Of a stretch of 64,000 bases of DNA, positions 7,503 through 15,248 are shown in pieces; the stretch's first letter is position 1; the number at the start of each line of letters is the position of its first letter. The notes below the pieces were generated by a model that made no database searches, had not been told where the DNA came from, and worked only from the letters and a program-made list of their open reading frames with translations. The position numbers were made by a program, and so were the translations under genes. Origin of the DNA: Gammaproteobacteria bacterium. GTDB taxonomy: Bacteria; Pseudomonadota; Gammaproteobacteria; SZUA-229. The stretch spans positions 1 through 64,000 of the forward strand of contig WFMW01000044.1 in the NCBI GenBank assembly GCA_015488885.1, written 5' to 3'.

Positions 7503-8481
7503 TTTCCCCGATAAGGTTACCGTTATTGTACCATCGTATAATCATGCTAAATATATTCGCCAACGTATTGAATCCATATTAAAACAGACTTATTCAAATA
7601 TTGAGCTTATTGTTATTGATGATGAATCTGAGGATAGCTCGATTGAAGTAATTACAGAACTAAAAAATAAATATGGATTTAAGTATATACAGAGAGTAAA
7701 GAATTCAGGTACGCCATTTTCAGCATGGGAGGATGTTTGCAAATTAGCTAGCGGAAAGTATATTTGGGTATGTGAAAGTGATGATATTGCCGCCCCTAAG
7801 TTTCTTGAAACAGCGGTTACTAGCCTGGCATCTGACCTTCGTGCTGTCATGTTTTATTGTAGCTCGATCATAATTGATGAAAATGGCAAAGAAATGGGGC
7901 ATACAGATAATTACTTTCATGATATATGGAAAGAAAGTCGTTGGGATACTAATTTTACTTCTGATGGGAAGAGTGAACTAAAAAACTTTCAATTACGTGG
8001 CCAAACTGTTCCCAACATGAGTTCGGCTTTATTTACTGCTAATACATTTAGAAAATCATTTAAACCATTTATCAAGCGCCTACGTTTAACAGGTGACTGG
8101 TTATTTGTGGGTGAGGTTATGAAGTGTGGGCGGATAATATTTCATCATACTGCATTAAGCTATTTCAGAGAGCACGAAGTAACATCTAGAGTAAGGGTTA
8201 AATCTGCACGTTCCCAGGCTGAATTTATTATTACTAAATATCATTTATTTCGGCTAAGTGGATTACCTGTTAGTTCACTGGCGCCTATCATGAGTTCTGA
8301 TGTTATTCGATTTTTATATGAACCAGATAGTTGGTTTGATGTATTAAAATCCCTATTACAAGTTTCATGGTTTGATACTATCAAGGTGGTGTTACTATTG
8401 CTATATTCTACCTCAAAAAATACTGCATGTATTACTAAATTTAAAGAACGTTATAAGCATTCAAAAGAGTTTACTAGATAA
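7495..8481 (+). CDS. Family 2 glycosyltransferase
   Basis: 328 aa with a GT-A fold start, VTVIVPSYNHAKYIRQRIES at about residues 8-27, the nucleotide-binding IDDESEDSS at about 41-49, and the DXD-like WVCESDD at about 91-97 that binds metal and the sugar-nucleotide phosphate. It transfers a sugar from a nucleotide donor to the growing glycan at the cytoplasmic face of the membrane. Donor and acceptor cannot be inferred. The start overlaps the end of the preceding gene (ATGAATAA), so they are co-translated. Like its neighbours it is AT-rich. Confidence 0.88.
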   Translation: MNNFPDKVTVIVPSYNHAKYIRQRIESILKQTYSNIELIVIDDESEDSSIEVITELKNKYGFKYIQRVKNSGTPFSAWEDVCKLASGKYIWVCESDDIAAPKFLETAVTSLASDLRAVMFYCSSIIIDENGKEMGHTDNYFHDIWKESRWDTNFTSDGKSELKNFQLRGQTVPNMSSALFTANTFRKSFKPFIKRLRLTGDWLFVGEVMKCGRIIFHHTALSYFREHEVTSRVRVKSARSQAEFIITKYHLFRLSGLPVSSLAPIMSSDVIRFLYEPDSWFDVLKSLLQVSWFDTIKVVLLLLYSTSKNTACITKFKERYKHSKEFTR

Positions 8482-8631
8482 AAAAGGTTATAGTAATACT
8501 TTTGCTGTTGCAGTTGATATTAATAGTCGTGCTTTTACAGTACCGACTAATAGTGTCATGGGTACTCGTTGAAAAGCCTTTAATCAATATAAGTAAAGAA
8601 TATAAATACTGATAAAATATCTGGAGAAATC
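8482..8631. other. Intergenic spacer before the epimerase gene
   Basis: About 150 AT-rich bases. The only feature I can support is the CTGGAGAAATC ribosome binding site just before the ATG at 8632. A short open frame overlapping the end of the glycosyltransferase in another phase looks like a chance frame. Confidence 0.5.
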
Positions 8632-9579
8632 ATGGCTGGATCAAGTAGTTTTAATAAAGACACAAGTATATTAATTACTGGTGGCACGGGTCTAGTTGGT
8701 AAGGCGCTATCTAAACAATTGGCCAGTCAGGGATACACAAACGTAATCAGTATAGGTAGTAGAGACTGTGATTTGCGTGATAGCACTGCTGTGTCTTTGT
8801 TGATGGAAAATGTTTCCCCTAAGCATGTTTTTCATCTTGCTGCACGTGTCCATGGTATAGGCGGTAATACGTTATACAAGTCTGATATTCTCTATGAAAA
8901 TGTCATGATTAACAGTAATGTAGTAGAAATGGCTCGACGTGCTGGCGTTGATAAAATTGTTGCCATGGGTTCTGGCTGTGTATACCCTGAACTCAAAGGG
9001 CATGAAGAACTTTTTGAAAATCAAATATGGACTGGCCCGCCACATTCATCTGAAGATTCATACGCACATTCTAAACGACTTATGATGGCTCAACTTGATG
9101 CAGCAAAAGAACAATACGGACTATCTTCAGCATTTGTCATTAGTGGTAATCTATATGGACCTGATGATAACTTCAATATTGATGAAGGTCACGTAACACC
9201 ATCATTAGTAGCTAAATTTTTTGATGCCTACTGCAATAATAAGCCTGTTAGTGTTTGGGGTAGTGGTGTTGCAATAAGAGATTTTACCTATAGTTCTGAT
9301 GTTGCAAAAGCATTACTTGCTATATGGAGAAATATTGAAGGACCTATTAATATGGGAAGTGGAATGCGTCATCCAATACGGGATATTATTGATATATTAC
9401 AATCGATTACAGGGGTAGAGGTTGAATGGGACAGTAATAAGCCTGATGGTCAATTAGTTAGATTTTATAATCTAAATAAGCTCAATGAAACTGGGTTTAA
9501 AGCAAAGATTGATCTAGAAGAAGGCGTAAAGCTTACCTATGATTGGTATGTTAATAATTGGAAAAATGCTCGAAACTAA
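8632..9579 (+). CDS. NAD(P)-dependent epimerase/reductase, GDP-L-fucose synthase-like
   Basis: 315 aa extended short-chain dehydrogenase. The Rossmann motif GGTGLVGKALS is at about residues 17-27, MGSGCVYPEL at about 111-120 includes the catalytic Ser region, and the YxxxK pair is in SYAHSKRLM at about 143-151. The closest family is GDP-L-fucose synthase (Fcl/WcaG), which epimerises and reduces GDP-4-keto-6-deoxymannose. Members of the same family act on heptose analogues in 6-deoxy-heptose pathways. With a 4,6-dehydratase and GDP-heptose genes next door, a role in reducing a GDP-4-keto-6-deoxy-heptose is as likely as GDP-fucose synthesis. Confidence 0.85.
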   Translation: MAGSSSFNKDTSILITGGTGLVGKALSKQLASQGYTNVISIGSRDCDLRDSTAVSLLMENVSPKHVFHLAARVHGIGGNTLYKSDILYENVMINSNVVEMARRAGVDKIVAMGSGCVYPELKGHEELFENQIWTGPPHSSEDSYAHSKRLMMAQLDAAKEQYGLSSAFVISGNLYGPDDNFNIDEGHVTPSLVAKFFDAYCNNKPVSVWGSGVAIRDFTYSSDVAKALLAIWRNIEGPINMGSGMRHPIRDIIDILQSITGVEVEWDSNKPDGQLVRFYNLNKLNETGFKAKIDLEEGVKLTYDWYVNNWKNARN

Positions 9580-9675
9580 GGGCGAATCAATCATTAAATT
9601 GAGTTGGCAAGGAATAATAGTTAGATTGAGTTCGGTGAGAAAAAACTGAACAAACAATAAATGAGGGTCGAGTAA

Positions 9676-10707
9676 GTGAGTAACAAGATATTAATTACGG
9701 GCATAACCGGTCAAGTTGGGTCACAACTTGCGGACTATATCCTTGAAAATACCCAATACGATGTAGTGGGTATGATGCGCTGGCAGGAGCCGATGGACAA
9801 TCTCTATCACTTGACTGAGCGCATCAACGACAAGGATCGGATCAGCCTTTACTACGCCGATCTCAATGACTATGCCTCGATTACACGAATGATTAAGGAT
9901 GTCAGGCCTGAGTTTATTTCACATCTTGCCGCGCAGTCTTATCCAAAGACCTCGTTTAATAGCCCCATCGAAACGTTGCAAACAAATATTGTAGGAACGG
10001 CAACGCTTCTTGAGGCTATTCGCCAACAGAAAGAGGAAGATGGATATGACCCTGTTGTGCATGTTTGTTCATCTAGTGAGGTGTATGGACGTGCAAAGCC
10101 GGGTACCAGATTGGCGGAAGAAACCCCCTTTCATGGTGCCAGTCCTTACAGTATTAGCAAAATTGGAACTGACTATCTGGGGCGCTTTTATGGCGAGGCG
10201 TATGCCATTCGAACATTTATGACACGGATGGGTACGCATTCCGGTCCCAGACGTAGTGATGTGTTTTTTGAGAGTACGGTTGCGAAACAAATTGCATTAA
10301 TCGAGGCCGGTTATCAAGAGCCGGTTGTTCGGGTAGGCAACCTCTCAAGCACTCGAACTTTTCAGGATGCTCGAGACGCCGTCAGAGCGTATTTTTTGCT
10401 TCTTAAAGCGAGTGAAGAAGGAAAGATCAAGTGCGGTGATTATTTTAACATCGCGGGTGAAGAGGCCTTTAAGCTACCAGAAGTTATCGATATTCTTTTG
10501 GGTATGAGTACACGAAAAGATATCAGGGTGGTAACGGACGAAGAAAGGTTGCGACCGATCGATGCTGATTATCAAATGTTTGATAACACAAAAATTCGCT
10601 CTGCGATCAACTGGAAACCCGAGATTACCGCAAGAAAGATGTTTCAGGATTTACTGAGTCACTGGCGCGAAGAAATCGCCAAAGGGAAAATTCCACTCAA
10701 TCGATGA
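9676..10707 (+). CDS. GDP-mannose 4,6-dehydratase family protein (possible GDP-heptose 4,6-dehydratase)
   Basis: 343 aa from a GTG start with GAGGG eight bases upstream. ITGITGQVGSQLADY at about residues 7-21 is the Gmd-type NADP-binding motif; CSSSEVYG at about 132-139 and SPYSISK at about 155-161 give the Ser/Tyr/Lys catalytic set. The family removes water from GDP-mannose to make the 4-keto-6-deoxy sugar. In Yersinia pseudotuberculosis a paralogue (DmhA) acts on GDP-D-glycero-D-manno-heptose and is encoded beside hddC, hddA and gmhA, which is the arrangement downstream here. I favour that substrate but the sequence alone cannot exclude GDP-mannose. The coding DNA is visibly less AT-rich than the genes before it. 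Confidence 0.8.
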   Translation: MSNKILITGITGQVGSQLADYILENTQYDVVGMMRWQEPMDNLYHLTERINDKDRISLYYADLNDYASITRMIKDVRPEFISHLAAQSYPKTSFNSPIETLQTNIVGTATLLEAIRQQKEEDGYDPVVHVCSSSEVYGRAKPGTRLAEETPFHGASPYSISKIGTDYLGRFYGEAYAIRTFMTRMGTHSGPRRSDVFFESTVAKQIALIEAGYQEPVVRVGNLSSTRTFQDARDAVRAYFLLLKASEEGKIKCGDYFNIAGEEAFKLPEVIDILLGMSTRKDIRVVTDEERLRPIDADYQMFDNTKIRSAINWKPEITARKMFQDLLSHWREEIAKGKIPLNR

Positions 10708-10720
10708 GTTAGATTCGTTT

Positions 10721-11752
10721 ATGACAAAGATAATCCGTGCACGTGCTCCGTTGCGCCTCGGCCTTGCCGGTGGAGGTACAGATGTTTCTCCATACTGTGA
10801 TGTACATGGTGGCTATGTGTTGAATGCCACAATTGATCGCTATGCCTATGCGGTTATAAAAACTTTAGATGTACCGGTGGTTCGCTTCCTGGCTACAGAT
10901 CAGCAGATTGAGAAAGTAAAACCTGTGTCTGCATCATTACAGCTTAACGGCAAGCTTGATCTACATAAGGCAGTCTACAACCATATGATTAAGCACTATA
11001 ATGATGGCAAGCCGATTATGATGGCGTTGAGCACTTTTTGTGATGCGCCTGCGGGGTCTGGTCTTGGGTCGTCTTCTACCCTTGTCGTTGTAATGATCCG
11101 TGCATTTTGTGAGTTACTTAATCTTCCACTAGATGATTATACGATTGCAAGCCTTGCTTATAAGATCGAACGGCTGGATTGTGACTTGCAAGGAGGGCGG
11201 CAGGATCAATATTCTGCCACCTTTGGCGGATTCAATTTTATGGAGTTTTATGCTGAGAACCGCACTGTTGTTAATCCGCTACGGATAAAAAACTGGATTA
11301 TCTGTGAACTGGAAGCATCACTGGTTCTGTTCTTTACAGGGGTGTCACGACAGTCAGCCAGAATTATTGCTGACCAGAGCAGTAACGTAAAAGATGGTAA
11401 AATCGAAGCAATCGAAGCTATGCATGGCATCAAGAAAGAAGCGCTGACAATGAAAGAATTCTTGCTCAGAGGGGATTTTGATGGGTTGGTGGAATCCATG
11501 CAACTGGGTTGGAAAAACAAAAAAAAATCAGCAAAAACGGTATCTTCTCCATATATTGATGAAATTTACGATGCAGCATTAAATGCCGGTGCGTTAGCAG
11601 GCAAGGTATCGGGTGCGGGAGGTGGTGGCTTTATGCTTTTTTTTGCACCCACTGAGAGACGAATGGATGTTATCCGTGCTTTAAATCAATTCAAAGGACA
11701 GGTCAGTAACTGCCACTTTACCAAACATGGCTCACAGGCATGGAGAGTTTGA
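10721..11752 (+). CDS. hddA: D-glycero-D-manno-heptose 7-phosphate kinase (GHMP family)
   Basis: 343 aa. The start IIRARAPLRLGLAGGGTDV at about residues 4-22 and the ATP-binding loop APAGSGLGSSSTLVV at about 110-124 are the GHMP kinase signatures; VSGAGGGGFMLFF at about 290-302 is the third conserved motif. HddA phosphorylates heptose 7-phosphate at C1 with alpha configuration on the way to GDP-heptose. Assignment rests on its place between a Gmd-like gene and gmhA/hddC. Its TGA shares one base with the gmhA ATG. Confidence 0.87.
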   Translation: MTKIIRARAPLRLGLAGGGTDVSPYCDVHGGYVLNATIDRYAYAVIKTLDVPVVRFLATDQQIEKVKPVSASLQLNGKLDLHKAVYNHMIKHYNDGKPIMMALSTFCDAPAGSGLGSSSTLVVVMIRAFCELLNLPLDDYTIASLAYKIERLDCDLQGGRQDQYSATFGGFNFMEFYAENRTVVNPLRIKNWIICELEASLVLFFTGVSRQSARIIADQSSNVKDGKIEAIEAMHGIKKEALTMKEFLLRGDFDGLVESMQLGWKNKKKSAKTVSSPYIDEIYDAALNAGALAGKVSGAGGGGFMLFFAPTERRMDVIRALNQFKGQVSNCHFTKHGSQAWRV

Positions 11753-12336
11753 TGAATGAATATATTACTGCACAAGTTGCAGCGGCTCAAAAAGTCATGT
11801 CAGATATGTTGCTGGATAGCGAGTTGCAGGCTGTGCTTGAAGCTGCTGCTAAAGCCTGTATCGAATGTCTTGGGGCAGAGGGCAAAATTCTTCTGGTAGG
11901 TAACGGTGGCAGTGCTGCTGATGCACAACATATTGCTGGTGAGTTAGTCAGTCGTTTTGCTTTTGATCGACCCGGCTTACCTGCAATGGCATTGACGACA
12001 GATACGTCGATTCTGACGGCCATTGGTAATGATTATGGCTACGACATGTTGTTTGCACGTCAGGTACAGGCACAAGGCCAAAAAGGTGATGTATTGATTG
12101 CTTATTCAACATCGGGTGCGTCACGGAATATATTGCTTGCACTGGAAGAAGCCAGAGCAAATGGTTTGGTTTGTATCGGCCTTACTGGTAACCATATTGG
12201 TCCCATGCGAGAGCTATGTGATTTTTTTCTCGAAGTTCCTTCAAATGAAACACCCAAGATTCAAGAGGGGCATCTTGTGTTGGGGCATATTCTTTGTGGT
12301 CTGGTAGAAAATGCTATATTTCAGGCAGAGACGTAG
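11752..12336 (+). CDS. gmhA: Sedoheptulose 7-phosphate isomerase
   Basis: 194 aa from the ATG at 11752 with GGAGAG just upstream. It is a SIS-domain protein: LLVGNGGSAADAQHIAGELV at about residues 47-66 and AYSTSGASRNILLALEEA at about 115-132 are the phosphosugar-binding loops. The metal-binding and active-site residues cluster around AQHIAGE and around the EVPSNETPKIQEGHLVLGHI segment near the end. It converts sedoheptulose 7-phosphate to D-glycero-D-manno-heptose 7-phosphate, the first step of both ADP- and GDP-heptose synthesis. A chromosomal copy for LPS core may exist elsewhere. Confidence 0.92.
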   Translation: MNEYITAQVAAAQKVMSDMLLDSELQAVLEAAAKACIECLGAEGKILLVGNGGSAADAQHIAGELVSRFAFDRPGLPAMALTTDTSILTAIGNDYGYDMLFARQVQAQGQKGDVLIAYSTSGASRNILLALEEARANGLVCIGLTGNHIGPMRELCDFFLEVPSNETPKIQEGHLVLGHILCGLVENAIFQAET

Positions 12337-13025
12337 TGAGGGAAGCTATTATTCTTGCTGGGGGTTTTGGTACTCGGCTACAACATATAGTGCCGAATTT
12401 TCCTAAACCAATGGCACCCATTGCTGGTAGGCCGTTCCTTACTTATGTGCTTGATTCGCTTGCTTCCAAGGGCTTTTCGCGTGTCATTTTGTCGCTTGGT
12501 TTTATGGCTGAAAAGATTCAGGTTTTTTTTGGTAATCAATACCAGGGGATGGAACTTGTCTATGTTGTTGAAAAAAAACCATTGGGGACTGGGGGTGCAG
12601 TGCGGCTTGCTATGAGCAACAGCTATGCTGATCATGTTTTTGTTTTTAATGGAGATACCTATCTTGATCTTGAAGTGGATGGGTTGGAACAATTCTGGCA
12701 AAAAAATAATAATCCAGTTATTGTTGGCAGGCAGGTACCAGATACTTTCCGCTATGGTCGTTTGATAACTGACAACAGTAGAGTGACGGGTTTCTCTGAG
12801 AAAGGAGTTTCCGGCGCAGGAATGATAAATGCAGGTTGTTATGTGTTCAATCAGGATCAACTTAATCAATTTACTGTAAATTCAACTTTCTCACTGGAAA
12901 GTGACTATCTTGAGCATGCAGTCAAGTTGGTAGATATAGACTTGTTTGTGACTCGGGGATATTTTATTGATATTGGTATACCAGAAGATTATGAACTGGC
13001 ACAAGTTGAAATGGCTGGTTTTTGA
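12336..13025 (+). CDS. hddC: D-glycero-alpha-D-manno-heptose 1-phosphate guanylyltransferase
   Basis: 229 aa from a GTG at 12336 that shares one base with the gmhA stop. The length fits HddC of about 230 aa. AIILAGGFGTRLQ at about residues 4-16 is the nucleotidyltransferase signature, with FPKPMAPIAGRPFL at about 22-35 and FNGDTYLD at about 108-115 (metal-binding Asp). It joins heptose 1-phosphate and GTP to give GDP-heptose. The bisphosphate phosphatase gmhB that must act between HddA and HddC is not in this window, so it is presumably borrowed from the LPS-core pathway. Confidence 0.87.
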   Translation: MREAIILAGGFGTRLQHIVPNFPKPMAPIAGRPFLTYVLDSLASKGFSRVILSLGFMAEKIQVFFGNQYQGMELVYVVEKKPLGTGGAVRLAMSNSYADHVFVFNGDTYLDLEVDGLEQFWQKNNNPVIVGRQVPDTFRYGRLITDNSRVTGFSEKGVSGAGMINAGCYVFNQDQLNQFTVNSTFSLESDYLEHAVKLVDIDLFVTRGYFIDIGIPEDYELAQVEMAGF

Positions 13026-13058
13026 TATGCCTGTTCAGGTTACTGTATTGTAATTAAA

Positions 13059-13991
13059 ATGAATGATCCCATTGATATATTGTTATCAACATATAATGGT
13101 GAGAGCTATCTGGAACAGCAAATAGATTCTATTGTTGAACAGAAATATACGCATTGGCATTTAATTATTCGTGATGATGGTTCGACTGATAATACGAAGA
13201 ATATTTTACTGAAATATTCGCAATTATATCCTGAGAAAATAGATTTACTGGAGGACTCCTTAGGTCGAGTTGGTCCATCAGCTTCCTTTGGTGTGTTATT
13301 GGCATACAGTGGTGCGCCTTATGTTTCATTCAGTGATCAGGATGACGTCTGGTTGCCTGATAAATTAGTATTGTTAAAGGCATGTATTCAGCGTGAAGAA
13401 GATAGATTTGGGTCGAATACTCCGCTTCTGGTTCATTCTGATTTAGAGGTTGTTGGTGCCGATATGAGTGAGCTTTCGTGTTCTTTCTGGAAGTACCAGC
13501 ATTTAAATCCTGTCAAAATGCAGACATTAGAAAGACTATTATTGCAAAATTGTGTAACAGGGTGTGCAACATTGATAAACAGAGCATTGGTGAATAAAGC
13601 TTCACCTGTTCCAGAAACGGCCATAATGCATGATTGGTGGTGTGCATTACTTGCAGTATCATTAGGACATATTATGTGTATCAAGGATAAAACGGTTAAA
13701 TACAGACAGCATAGTGAGAATGTTGCTGGTGCAAAGAAATGGGGGCTGAAATATATTGTTACAACAATTTTCACCCGGCGCAAAAAGTATCGTAAGTCAT
13801 TTATGCAAATGCGGGAACAGGCTATTTCACTTGTTAACTCTCGCCAACTAAAAGAAAATGATAAAATAATCGTAACAAGGTATATTGATTCATTTAATTA
13901 TGGATGGTTTCGCAGGCGTGCTGTGTTAATCAGAATGGGGTTCCTCAAATATGGTGTAATACGTAATTTAGCACTGCTATTATGGTTTTAG
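13059..13991 (+). CDS. Family 2 glycosyltransferase, rhamnosyltransferase-like
   Basis: 310 aa. IDILLSTYNGESYLEQQIDS at about residues 4-23 begins the GT-A fold; IIRDDGSTDNT at about 36-46 binds the nucleotide; SFSDQDDVWLPDKL at about 90-103 is the hallmark DQDDVW motif of RfbF/WbbL-like O-antigen glycosyltransferases. The C-terminal part has hydrophobic stretches that could hold it at the membrane. The donor sugar is unknown; rhamnose is only the family's common choice. It follows hddC by 33 bases. Confidence 0.85.
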   Translation: MNDPIDILLSTYNGESYLEQQIDSIVEQKYTHWHLIIRDDGSTDNTKNILLKYSQLYPEKIDLLEDSLGRVGPSASFGVLLAYSGAPYVSFSDQDDVWLPDKLVLLKACIQREEDRFGSNTPLLVHSDLEVVGADMSELSCSFWKYQHLNPVKMQTLERLLLQNCVTGCATLINRALVNKASPVPETAIMHDWWCALLAVSLGHIMCIKDKTVKYRQHSENVAGAKKWGLKYIVTTIFTRRKKYRKSFMQMREQAISLVNSRQLKENDKIIVTRYIDSFNYGWFRRRAVLIRMGFLKYGVIRNLALLLWF

Positions 13992-14026
13992 TATTTTAGC
14001 CATAAGTTTATTTAATATTTGGAGAT

Positions 14027-14272
14027 ATGATTGGCTTGGACAATGTTTCTGTCATTACAATTTATGTCTCACATAAAAGTGAAGGGTATATAAAGAAATT
14101 CAGCAAGAGACATAGATGCAGCCTTGGTAAAAAGGTGCTGCTGATAAATTCCAGTTCCAATAATATTGACGCAAAGGATTTTCATGATATTGATGTTGTC
14201 AATATAGGTGAAAATGTTTGTTTTCATGTTACACACAAAAAATATCCTCTTAGACTTTATACTGATATTTAA
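14027..14272 (+). CDS. Short protein, possible N-terminal remnant of a glycosyltransferase
   Basis: 81 aa preceded by a good TTTGGAGAT ribosome binding site. The pattern VSVITIYVSHKSEGYI then VLLINSSSNN and VVNIGENVCF roughly follows the first two strands of a GT2 enzyme (VSVIIVTYNS, VVDNNSSD, ENxGF), but with no DXD motif and no catalytic half. It ends four bases before the next glycosyltransferase. It may be a decayed gene. I do not assign a function. Confidence 0.4.
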   Translation: MIGLDNVSVITIYVSHKSEGYIKKFSKRHRCSLGKKVLLINSSSNNIDAKDFHDIDVVNIGENVCFHVTHKKYPLRLYTDI

Positions 14273-14275
14273 TTA

Positions 14276-15199
14276 ATGAGTGCATCGTTAAAAGTATTAC
14301 TGGTATGCCCGACCTTAAATCCAGAGCCACTTTTTGATAAATGGCTGACGGCTTTAGGGAAGCAGAATTATTCGTTATTTCATGCACTTATAATTGACTC
14401 GAGTTCTGTTGACGGTACTGTAGAAAAAGCAGTTAATGCTGGCTTTTTAGTCAAGCATATCAATCAGTCAGAATTCAATCATGGCGCTACCCGCCAGCAA
14501 GCAGTTAATGATGCCGATGATTTTGATCTGGTTATCTTCCTCACACAGGATGCTATTCTTGCCACTCCTGATGCAATCAAATCAATCCTTCAGCCCTTTG
14601 AAGATGATCAGGTAACAGCAGTCTGTGGTCGCCAGCTTCCCAAGAAAAAGGCCAAACCCATCGAAGCTCATGCGCGCCTTTTTAATTACGGTGACAAGTC
14701 TTTCATCCGTTCAATGGATGACGTTAAACATTACGGTCTGAAAACGGCATTTATTTCCAATTCCTTTGCGGCCTATCGTATCTCAGTATTACAGGAAGTG
14801 AGTGGTTTTCCTGATAATGTTATTTTTGGTGAAGATATGTATGTTGCCGCAAAGATGCTGAAAGCAGGTTATAAAATTGCCTATGCGGCGGATGCCTGTG
14901 TTTATCATTCCCACGACTATAGCCTGTTACAGGAATTCCGGCGTTATTTTGATATGGGTGTGTTTCATGCACGTGAACCGTGGATTCGGCAGCAATTCGG
15001 TGGTGCGGAAGGCGAAGGGTTGAAGTTTGTTTTATCTGAAGTGAAGTATCTACTCCGGCATGCATTCTGGCGGATACCGGAAGGGCTGTTAAGAAAGGTT
15101 TTCGGTTATATCGGTTTTCGCCTGGGGTTAGTCGAGAACAAACTGCCTTCATGGTTAAAACGAAGACTGGCAATGAATAAAGGCTTCTTTGGCGGTTAA
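14276..15199 (+). CDS. Family 2 glycosyltransferase, rhamnosyltransferase-like
   Basis: 307 aa. KVLLVCPTLNPEPLFDKW at about residues 5-22, LIIDSSSVDGT at about 38-48, and SEFNHGATRQQAV at about 63-75 match the RfbN/WbbL-type rhamnosyltransferases. FLTQDAILATP at about 85-95 takes the place of the DXD motif, and FGEDMYVAAKML at about 183-194 holds the likely catalytic acidic residues. It would extend the glycan on its polyprenyl carrier at the inner membrane. Acceptor unknown. Confidence 0.86.
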   Translation: MSASLKVLLVCPTLNPEPLFDKWLTALGKQNYSLFHALIIDSSSVDGTVEKAVNAGFLVKHINQSEFNHGATRQQAVNDADDFDLVIFLTQDAILATPDAIKSILQPFEDDQVTAVCGRQLPKKKAKPIEAHARLFNYGDKSFIRSMDDVKHYGLKTAFISNSFAAYRISVLQEVSGFPDNVIFGEDMYVAAKMLKAGYKIAYAADACVYHSHDYSLLQEFRRYFDMGVFHAREPWIRQQFGGAEGEGLKFVLSEVKYLLRHAFWRIPEGLLRKVFGYIGFRLGLVENKLPSWLKRRLAMNKGFFGG

Positions 15200-15248
15200 A
15201 TATTGATGTATAATTCACCTGATTAGAGTATTGAAGTTTTACAGGATT

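Noticed and set aside
12378-12869. Minus-strand frame of 163 codons inside hddC
   Set aside because: Opposite-strand shadow of a well-recognised nucleotidyltransferase, with no domain and biased composition.
14820-15218. Minus-strand frame of 132 codons opposite the rhamnosyltransferase-like gene
   Set aside because: Shadow frame with no motif; the plus-strand gene is intact and conserved.
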